A stretch of DNA of 11,489 bases from Oscillospiraceae bacterium (lineage in GTDB: Bacteria > Bacillota > Clostridia > Oscillospirales > Ruminococcaceae), in assembly GCA_017396055.1 (NCBI GenBank), contig JAFQND010000193.1:1-11489 (forward strand), read 5' to 3'. The notes under the pieces were generated by a model. It had not been told where the DNA came from. It made no database searches and saw nothing but the letters and a program-made list of their open reading frames with translations. The position numbers were made by a program, and so were the translations under genes. Below, in pieces: positions 6,132 to 11,489 of the stretch; within the stretch, counting starts at the first letter, position 1; every line of letters starts with the position of its first letter.

Positions 6132-9100
6132 ATGCTGCGAACCGTAGAAGGCGGTGCCGGAAGCGGCAAGTCCGTAAAGATCATGGAGGAGATCCGTGCC
6201 CGCGCACAGGCGGGGGAGCGGGTCGTTCTTCTCGTGCCCGAACAGTATTCCTTTGAGGCAGAGCGCGAATATTGGCTGAGTCTCGGGCCCGTCCTTTCGG
6301 AAAATGTACAGGTGTTCAGCTTCGGCCGTCTGGCCGAGGAGATCTTCCGGCTGTACGGCGGTGCCGCCGGTGAGCGGGCGGGAGAGACCGTCCGGCTGCT
6401 TCTGATGCGCGAGACGCTCAAAGCCTGCCGTCCCATGCTGGAACTGTACGGAAAAAATGCCGCCCGTCCCGATTTCGTGGGAGAAATGCTCCATTCGGCC
6501 GAAGAGCTGAAGCGGGCCGCCGTGACACCCATGATGCTTGAGAAGGCTGCCGCCTCCTGCGAAAGCGAATCGCTGAAAGAAAAACTCTGTGACCTCGCCC
6601 TCATCACCGAAGGCTATGACGCCCTTCTGGCGCGGACCTTCCTGGACCCCACCGATGATCTGGAGAGAGCCGCCAAAAAGGCCGGGGAGCATCATTATTT
6701 TGCCGGAAAACACCTCTATCTGGACGGATTCAAAAGCTTTACCGCCCGTCAGCTGGAGCTTATCCGCCTTGCCCTCGTGGAGGGAGAAGTGACCGTCTCG
6801 CTCTGTCTTGAGGAAGAGTCGGGGCTTTTTGAAGGCGTGCTGGAGACGAGAAGAAGGCTCCGCGCGCTGGCGGTGAAGAGCGGCTGTCCCATTGCGCCGC
6901 CGGTGAAGCTGGGTTCGCCACGCTATGCGAGTGCTGCCCTGCGGCATTTTACCGAACAGGTGCTGCGTCCGGTGCCGAAGCCCTTTGAAGGAGAAAATAA
7001 CGCCGTCTTTGCCGCCGGGCTCTACAGCCCCTTTGACGAGGCGGATCATGTGGCGGCAAAGATCTGTGAACTGGTGAGAGAAGGCTATCGCTACCGCGAT
7101 ATTGCCGTTGTCGGCCGCGATATGGATACGAGAGCCACCGCCCTGGAGGCATCCTTTGAGCGGTACGGGATCCCCTGGTTCCGCGACGGCGGCGAGACGG
7201 CCGACACCATGCCCCTGATCCGGTTCGTGAGAAGATATGCGGCCATGACGGCGGGAAATCTCCCCCGCGAAGAGGTGCTTGCCTTCTTCAAATGCGGCAT
7301 GCTGGATCTTTCCCCCGAAGAGATCTCTGCCTTTGAAGATTATACCTATGTCTGGAATTGTTCGGGCGACCGTTTCCGCGAGCCCTTCACCCAGCATCCC
7401 CGCGGTTTTACCGACCGTCCCATGGGTCCCCGTGAGAAGAAAGAACTCGCCATGGCCGAAGCGCTGCGGCAGAAAGCGGTGGAGGCTGCAGATACCTTAA
7501 AGCAGCATATGACCCGGAACTCCCTTCCCGAAAGCATCTGGAAAGCGCTGGAAGATCTGGAGATCCCTGCCCGTATCCGCGGGCGGATCGACGCTTTTCT
7601 CACCGAACAAAAAGAGCTGGAAGCCGAAAACGAAAAACGCGCCTATGAAGCGCTGACCGAGTTCCTTTCGGCATCGGCAAGGCTCAGCGCCCTTCGCGCC
7701 GACGAAGGGGAGAGCGACCTGACCCTGCGGGAATTCCGCGAACTGCTGGCCCTGTCGGCCTGTTCGAAAAAACTTGCCGAACGCCCTCAGACCCTGGACA
7801 GCGTTTTGCTGGGCAGCGCCGAGCGGATCCGTACCGGCGAGAAAAAAATCGTCTTTGCGGTCGGCGCCGAAGACCGGGTATTCCCCGCAGCACCTTCCCA
7901 GAGCGGCGTTTTCACCGACCGCGAAAGGATCTCTCTCAGAGAAGCGGGAATGCTTCTGGACAACACGGTGGAACAGAAACTCATCGACGAGCGCTTTGTG
8001 GCCTATCAGACGGTCAGCACCCCTTCCGAGCGGCTGTATCTCAGCTATGCTCTGGGCGATGCCGCCGGAAAACCGCAGGTATATTCTGAGCTGATCAGCA
8101 GCTTTAAAGCGGTATTCCCCGGGTCTCCTGTCCGCACCCAGCGGGAGATGGACCCTGCCGACCTCTGTCAGAGCCGGTCCACAACATTTTTACAGTATGC
8201 CCGCTGCCGGGCAGAGGAGGATGCGTTTGCCGCCTCCCTGCGGACGGTGCTGGAGGACGACTCCTATTACCGTGAGCGGGTGGAAAAGCTCCGCGATGCG
8301 GAAAAACTCAGCACTCTTGTGATGAACGATCCCGAACTGGCGCTGAAAATGTTCGCCGGCGCAGCCGCTGTCTCCGGACGGTCCTATGCCCTTAAAGAGA
8401 GGGAAGAGGGGCTGCGCTATCTGGTCACCGGCCGCCGCGGCAGCCGGATCATCCGCCTTTCTCCGTCCCAGATCGAGCGTTTTTACAGCTGTCCCTTCTC
8501 GTATTTCTGCCGTTACGGCTTAAAGCTGAATCCCCGCATGCGTGCGGAGCTTTCGCCGGTCTCCCGCGGCAGTGTCATTCACTATGTCCTCGAAAATGTG
8601 CTGCAGCGGCCTGACTTTACGACCCTCTCAGACGAAAAGCTCGGTCAGCTGACGGGACAGTATCTTGCAGAATATCTTTTGCAGGTCATGGGCGGTGAGC
8701 CGGGTAAATCAGCAAAATTCCTCTATTATTTCGGTCGTCTGGAAAAGACCCTTCTCGGTATTCTGAAAGCGCTCAGAGCCGAGTTTTCCCAGACCGTTTT
8801 CCGGGTCGCGGGCCTGGAGGAGGTCATCGCCAAGGGCGGCACTGTCGAGCCGCTGAAGATCGATACCGCTCACGGTCAGGTACAGGTAGGCGGCAAGATC
8901 GACCGGGTCGACTGGGCAGAGCTGGGCGGCGAGCGGTATGTCCGGGTGGTAGATTATAAGTCCGGCCGGAAGGAGTTCAGCCTCGATGAAGCGAGAGAGG
9001 GTCTGAACCTGCAGATGCTTCTCTATCTCTTTGCCATCTGGCAGTCCAAGAATGGAAAATACCAGAACATCCGTCCCGCCGGTATTCTGTATATGCCCGC

Positions 9101-9452
9101 CCGCACGGCCGAGCCGAAGCTGTCGAGAGACCAGCAGAGCGACCCCGACAGCGGCTATCGGATGAACGGCCTTCTTCTGGAGGACCGCACCGTCCTGGAA
9201 GCCATGGAACCGGGCCTGGCAGGAAAATATCTGCCGGTGACCGTCAACAAAAACGGCACCTATCGCGGAAAAACTCTGATCGGCCCGGACGAGCTTGTTT
9301 CGCTCAGACAGCAGGCATTCGATCTGGTGGCGCAGATGACCGAAGATCTCTGTGCCGGAAAAGTGGCGCCCGCCCCCAGAGAAAACGGCGGACACACCCC
9401 CTGCAGCTGGTGTGATTACCGCGCCGTCTGCGGAAAAGAGCGGGAGGAGTGA
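6132..9452 (+). CDS. addB: ATP-dependent helicase/nuclease subunit AddB
   Basis: The 1106-residue protein is the B subunit of the AddAB double-strand-break resection enzyme, the Gram-positive counterpart of RecBCD. A Walker A motif GGAGSGKS is at residues 7-14. A RecB-like nuclease domain near the C-terminus has the motifs KIDRVD (Asp924) and VVDYKSG (Asp941, Lys943). The iron-sulphur cluster cysteines known from AddB are all present: Cys787 (in SCPFSYF) and the C-x2-C-x5-C at 1091, 1094 and 1100. All catalytic features are intact and the length is close to the family norm. I chose the ATG at 6132 because AAAGG (6118-6122) is well spaced from it; ATGs at 6123 and 6126 are too close. The frame is open upstream as far as 5766, but that part overlaps nrdR. 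The usual partner addA is not next to it. Confidence 0.94.
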   Translation: MLRTVEGGAGSGKSVKIMEEIRARAQAGERVVLLVPEQYSFEAEREYWLSLGPVLSENVQVFSFGRLAEEIFRLYGGAAGERAGETVRLLLMRETLKACRPMLELYGKNAARPDFVGEMLHSAEELKRAAVTPMMLEKAAASCESESLKEKLCDLALITEGYDALLARTFLDPTDDLERAAKKAGEHHYFAGKHLYLDGFKSFTARQLELIRLALVEGEVTVSLCLEEESGLFEGVLETRRRLRALAVKSGCPIAPPVKLGSPRYASAALRHFTEQVLRPVPKPFEGENNAVFAAGLYSPFDEADHVAAKICELVREGYRYRDIAVVGRDMDTRATALEASFERYGIPWFRDGGETADTMPLIRFVRRYAAMTAGNLPREEVLAFFKCGMLDLSPEEISAFEDYTYVWNCSGDRFREPFTQHPRGFTDRPMGPREKKELAMAEALRQKAVEAADTLKQHMTRNSLPESIWKALEDLEIPARIRGRIDAFLTEQKELEAENEKRAYEALTEFLSASARLSALRADEGESDLTLREFRELLALSACSKKLAERPQTLDSVLLGSAERIRTGEKKIVFAVGAEDRVFPAAPSQSGVFTDRERISLREAGMLLDNTVEQKLIDERFVAYQTVSTPSERLYLSYALGDAAGKPQVYSELISSFKAVFPGSPVRTQREMDPADLCQSRSTTFLQYARCRAEEDAFAASLRTVLEDDSYYRERVEKLRDAEKLSTLVMNDPELALKMFAGAAAVSGRSYALKEREEGLRYLVTGRRGSRIIRLSPSQIERFYSCPFSYFCRYGLKLNPRMRAELSPVSRGSVIHYVLENVLQRPDFTTLSDEKLGQLTGQYLAEYLLQVMGGEPGKSAKFLYYFGRLEKTLLGILKALRAEFSQTVFRVAGLEEVIAKGGTVEPLKIDTAHGQVQVGGKIDRVDWAELGGERYVRVVDYKSGRKEFSLDEAREGLNLQMLLYLFAIWQSKNGKYQNIRPAGILYMPARTAEPKLSRDQQSDPDSGYRMNGLLLEDRTVLEAMEPGLAGKYLPVTVNKNGTYRGKTLIGPDELVSLRQQAFDLVAQMTEDLCAGKVAPAPRENGGHTPCSWCDYRAVCGKEREE

Positions 9453-9465
9453 GCGTTCAGCGCTC
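9451..9465 (+). terminator. Weak hairpin at the addB stop codon
   Basis: GAGCG (9451-9455) pairs with CGCTC (9461-9465) around a five-base loop, starting within the TGA of addB. Only CTTTC follows, so termination would be poor. Partial read-through into the cyclase gene is likely, and no clear separate promoter was found for that gene. Confidence 0.3.
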
Positions 9466-9515
9466 CTTTCGAATAAAAAGCAGGACCAACCAAAATGTAC
9501 AATGGAGAATCGACC

Positions 9516-10115
9516 ATGAAGATCTATGATATTTCTCAGGAAGTTTTTGGCTGTCAGGTGTTTCCCGGCGATCCGGCACCTGAAAAAAAGACACTCAATT
9601 CGATGGACGAAGGCGGTCTTTACAATCTGACAGCCTTCAGCATGTGCGCCCATAACGGCACCCATGTGGACGCGCCCTTTCACTTTATCAAAGACGGAAA
9701 AACCGTTGACGAAATATCTCTCGGGGCTTTTGTGGGAACAGCTTTTGTGGCGGAGCATCAGGGTGTCGTCTCCGGCGAAGATGCCGCGGCGATCATCGAA
9801 AAGGCAAAAGCCCACGGCCCCGAAGCGGCAAAGAGGATCCTGATCAAGGGAAAGGCTGAGGTCTCTGCCGAAGCGGCAAAGGTGTTTGCCTCATCCGGAA
9901 TGCTGCTGGTGGGAAATGAGTCCCAGACCGTCGGACCGGAGAACGCGCCGATGGCGGTTCATCATATTCTTCTGGGGGCCGGTCTTGTCCTGCTGGAGGG
10001 TGTCCGTCTGGCAGAAGTACCGGAGGGCGCTTATCTTCTGAATGCCGCACCCCTGAATCTGGCCGGTGCGGAGGGCTCTCCCTGCAGAGCGATCCTGATT
10101 TCTGACGGAGAATAA
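9516..10115 (+). CDS. Cyclase-family metal hydrolase (kynurenine formamidase-like)
   Basis: The 199-residue protein carries the family signature H-x-GTH-x-D-x-P-x-H: His46, Gly48-His50, Asp52, Pro54 and His56. An upstream FPGDP (residues 16-20) and a C-terminal VHHILL segment are also typical. These enzymes bind divalent metal and hydrolyse amides or esters such as N-formylkynurenine; some members act on cyclic compounds. The substrate here is unknown, and no tryptophan-degradation genes are nearby. An ATG at 9495 would add seven residues, but the 9516 start is preferred: GGAGA (9504-9508) lies seven bases before it and homologues typically begin near MKIYDIS. The gene is 63 bases after addB with no functional link apparent. 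A short GGACA/TGTCC hairpin (10124-10135) follows the stop. Confidence 0.86.
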   Translation: MKIYDISQEVFGCQVFPGDPAPEKKTLNSMDEGGLYNLTAFSMCAHNGTHVDAPFHFIKDGKTVDEISLGAFVGTAFVAEHQGVVSGEDAAAIIEKAKAHGPEAAKRILIKGKAEVSAEAAKVFASSGMLLVGNESQTVGPENAPMAVHHILLGAGLVLLEGVRLAEVPEGAYLLNAAPLNLAGAEGSPCRAILISDGE

Positions 10116-10315
10116 TGCGGTCAGGACAGGTGTCCCTTTGGATGGATGTGAACTAAGCGATAAATAAGAATTTGACGGCCAGTGGCCGCTGACAATGCAT
10201 GCTTGGTGCAGTACGTTTTGTTACTGCCCTGACTGTTCGGTATCGTTACTGCAAAGCTGTTAGACAAACTTGAATATAGCGGTCTGTTAATTGTTGTTGC
10301 ACCCCCTCAATGTTA

Positions 10316-10342
10316 ATACCCGTTGCTTGTGGCAACGGGTAT
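10316..10342. repeat. Perfect 11-base inverted repeat overlapping a promoter
   Basis: ATACCCGTTGC (10316-10326) is the exact reverse complement of GCAACGGGTAT (10332-10342), separated by TTGTG. The -35 box of the downstream regulator gene lies in the loop and the first base of the right arm. This is a natural position for an autoregulatory operator. No T-run follows, so it is unlikely to be an efficient terminator. Confidence 0.75.
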
Positions 10343-10355
10343 ATTTCGATACAAT
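10327..10355 (+). promoter_or_regulatory. Sigma-A promoter for the HTH regulator gene
   Basis: TTGTGG (10327-10332) and TACAAT (10350-10355) are spaced by 17 bases. Transcription should start near 10362, giving a leader of about 28 bases. It overlaps the inverted repeat at 10316-10342. Confidence 0.65.
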
Positions 10356-10389
10356 ATAGGCGACTACTAAAGGAAAGGAGGCATTCCTC

Positions 10390-10899
10390 ATGCTGAGCGA
10401 AAACATAAAGGCAATCCGAAAATCAAAAGGATTATCCCAAGAAGAACTTGCTATCAAGCTGAATGTGGTTCGTCAAACAATTTCAAAATGGGAACAGGGT
10501 TTATCAGTACCAGACTCTAATATGTTGATTTCTTTATCAGAAGCACTTGACACACCTGTAAGTGTTTTGCTTGGAGAAATTGTTGAACAGGCAGAAGTAA
10601 ATGACTTAAAGGTGATTTCTGAAAAATTAGAAATCATCAATTTGCAACTTACTCTGAGCAGAAAAGCGAAGCGAAAAAAGTTAACAATATTCTTTAGCCT
10701 ACTAGCAGTTGTCATAATAGCAATTTTTGCACTCGTAATTAAACTTGATAGTCCATATTTTGGATGGGATTACAGTGACCCCGAAAGAGCTGTTGTCGGA
10801 GTTCTTCTTCATGCATTTGAATGGTTTTTTGTAAGGTTATCTCCAGTTGCTCTTTCTGGAATAATTCTAGGTATTTATCTAATATGGAAGAAAAAATAA
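10390..10899 (+). CDS. XRE-family HTH regulator with two membrane segments
   Basis: The 169-residue protein has a Cro/CI-type helix-turn-helix at about residues 6-61; the core is SQEELAIKLNVVRQTISKWEQG-like, with Gln29, Ser32 and Trp34 in the recognition-helix region. A linker of about 30 residues follows, then a basic stretch KAKRKK (92-97) and two hydrophobic segments at about 98-117 and 147-166. This suggests a DNA-binding domain tethered to the membrane with a short outer loop (FGWDYSDPER). Such proteins are common in Firmicutes, and their signal is usually unknown. The ribosome binding site AAAGGAGG (10374-10381) is ideal. Codon use is A+T-rich (frequent TTA, AAA, ATT), unlike every neighbour, which indicates horizontal transfer. 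No partner gene is present, and self-regulation through the upstream inverted repeat is an inference. Confidence 0.85.
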   Translation: MLSENIKAIRKSKGLSQEELAIKLNVVRQTISKWEQGLSVPDSNMLISLSEALDTPVSVLLGEIVEQAEVNDLKVISEKLEIINLQLTLSRKAKRKKLTIFFSLLAVVIIAIFALVIKLDSPYFGWDYSDPERAVVGVLLHAFEWFFVRLSPVALSGIILGIYLIWKKK

Positions 10900-10931
10900 C
10901 GAATCTTGCCAAATAGAATTGAAATGGCCAA

Positions 10932-10963
10932 TTCCAATATATCGAACTGTTGTGATATTGGAA
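10932..10963. repeat. Perfect 9-base inverted repeat downstream of the regulator
   Basis: TTCCAATAT (10932-10940) is the exact reverse complement of ATATTGGAA (10955-10963), with a 14-base spacer. It lies 33 bases after the regulator's stop and just before the terminator. No T-run follows, so its role is unclear: an mRNA 3' structure, a protein-binding site or a relic of a mobile element end. Confidence 0.6.
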
Positions 10964-10974
10964 AGATAAAAATT

Positions 10975-11011
10975 GCCGCTGAAGAATCAAACGATTCCTC
11001 AGCGGCTTTTT
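10975..11011. terminator. Strong bidirectional terminator
   Basis: A 14-position stem (10975-10988 with 10993-11006, one A-C mismatch, loop AAAC) with the core GCCGCTGA/TCAGCGGC is followed by TTTTT on the plus strand. On the minus strand, AATTTTTAT follows the stem. It terminates both the regulator gene and the convergent manganese catalase gene, and roughly marks the right edge of the A+T-rich segment. Confidence 0.9.
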
Positions 11012-11015
11012 GCTA

Positions 11016-11489
11016 TCACTCAAAAGAAACAGGCTTTGTATCACCCGTTGCGAATGCGTTGGGACCGGGATCCGACATGGAGAAATACATTTTCGCAGCT
11101 TTGGTTGTGCCGAACTCTCGGTTGGAGCCGGAGCTTTGCACCTTGTTAAAGGCGTCGCGGAACATCTGGTTGTGTGCTTCCTCTCGGTTTAAGAGAAAAT
11201 CAATGGTCTCGCGCACCTTTTTATCATCGATCTGGCGGTAAAGGTATTCGTAAACCACCTTCGCACGCTGTTCGGACGCGATATTACTGAGCAGGTCGGC
11301 GCACAGATCCCCGGTCACCGTCACATAATCCGCCGTCCAGGAGTAACCCGACGCATTGATAAGACCGGGATTCAGACCGAGGATCACGTGAGACTGGATC
11401 TCACCCGAGGGCACTTTTGCAGCGTCAACGTCGTGACCGTTTAAGAGGTTGATGGTCTGCGCCACCATCTCCATGTGCCCCAGTTCCTC
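11016..11489 (-). CDS. Manganese catalase, C-terminal part (runs off the window)
   Basis: The visible 157 residues are the C-terminal part of a dimanganese catalase, which converts hydrogen peroxide to water and oxygen. The first visible residues, EELGHMEM, hold the E-x2-H metal ligand pair (Glu2, His5 of the visible part). The second pair is Glu73 (in ASEQRAK) and His106 (in REEAH). Their spacing of 33 residues equals that between the ligands Glu148 and His181 of the Lactobacillus plantarum enzyme. The first glutamate ligand lies beyond the window. A C-terminal extension with GSNREFGTTKAAKMYFS favours the catalase type over the shorter spore-coat protein CotJC. Composition matches the GC-rich genes left of the regulator, so this is native DNA. 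The start and promoter are outside the window. No truncation is seen other than the window edge. Confidence 0.92.
   Translation of the reverse strand, partial: EELGHMEMVAQTINLLNGHDVDAAKVPSGEIQSHVILGLNPGLINASGYSWTADYVTVTGDLCADLLSNIASEQRAKVVYEYLYRQIDDKKVRETIDFLLNREEAHNQMFRDAFNKVQSSGSNREFGTTKAAKMYFSMSDPGPNAFATGDTKPVSFE

Larger units (their letters stand above)
10116..10389 (+). other. Long non-coding stretch leading into an A+T-rich cassette
   Basis: This 274-base stretch has no supported gene. Composition shifts to A+T-rich from about 10140. It contains a GGACA/TGTCC hairpin (10124-10135), a CGGCC-AGT-GGCCG inverted repeat (10176-10188), and an 11-pair inverted repeat (10316-10342) with a promoter. 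Short open stretches occur, none with a ribosome binding site: 22 codons from ATG 10195 with six cysteines, about 27 codons without an ATG ending at TAA 10314-10316, and 30 codons on the minus strand ending at 10153. They may be relics of coding DNA. Confidence 0.5.

Noticed and set aside
6090..7397. A 435-codon minus-strand frame opposite the N-terminal third of addB.
   Set aside because: Antisense shadow with no ribosome binding site or family motif.
9495..9515. Start of the cyclase gene at the ATG 21 bases upstream.
   Set aside because: No well-placed ribosome binding site; the 9516 ATG has GGAGA at the right distance and matches the usual N-terminus.
8709..9815. A 368-codon minus-strand frame spanning the addB-cyclase junction.
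   Set aside because: It crosses two genes with intact catalytic motifs on the plus strand and shows no domain of its own.
10116..11015. An insertion sequence or integrative element carrying the HTH gene.
   Set aside because: No transposase or integrase, no long terminal inverted repeats and no target duplication could be seen, so only acquired DNA of unknown mechanism is claimed.
1..11489. CRISPR array, tRNA or rRNA genes.
   Set aside because: No regularly spaced direct repeats, and no cloverleaf or rRNA-like sequence was recognised on either strand.

Overview
The window looks like chromosomal DNA of a moderately GC-rich member of the Clostridia, perhaps an Oscillospiraceae/Ruminococcaceae-type gut anaerobe. 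The evidence is near-consensus sigma-A promoters with 17-base spacers, GGAGG-type ribosome binding sites, an AddB-type (not RecBCD) recombination nuclease, separate secD and secF genes, NrdR, a QueT-family transporter and a manganese catalase. The exact genus cannot be fixed from this sequence.

Layout. Positions 1-968 (+) hold the tail of an unidentified gene and a metallo-beta-lactamase-fold hydrolase with a PhnP-like cysteine cluster. A bidirectional terminator separates them from a convergent queT-like gene on the minus strand (1013-1573). queT and secDF are transcribed divergently from two strong promoters about 30 bases apart (-35 boxes at 1733-1738 and 1768-1773), and both have leaders of 100 bases or more. 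secD and secF overlap by one base and end at a strong terminator (4275-4309). Next come a TIM-barrel sugar-phosphate isomerase-like gene and a small cupin gene, evidently co-translated. nrdR (5585-6043) has its own promoter and terminator. addB (6132-9452) follows, then a cyclase/kynurenine-formamidase-like metal hydrolase (9516-10115).

From about 10140 to 10970 the base composition and codon use change sharply to A+T-rich. This stretch holds one gene, a helix-turn-helix protein with two C-terminal membrane segments, plus three inverted repeats. One repeat overlaps the gene's -35 box. The segment looks recently acquired, although no transposase, integrase or terminal repeats are visible. It ends at a bidirectional terminator shared with a truncated manganese catalase gene on the minus strand (11016 to the window edge), where composition returns to normal.

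Most of the window is housekeeping: protein export (SecDF), ribonucleotide reductase control (NrdR), double-strand break repair (AddB), queuosine-precursor uptake (QueT) and peroxide defence (Mn catalase). I found no convincing undescribed multi-gene system. The parts most worth a second look are the queT leader with its 15-codon upstream reading frame, the secD leader with duplicated Shine-Dalgarno sequences, the A+T-rich regulator cassette, and the isomerase-cupin pair of unknown substrate.
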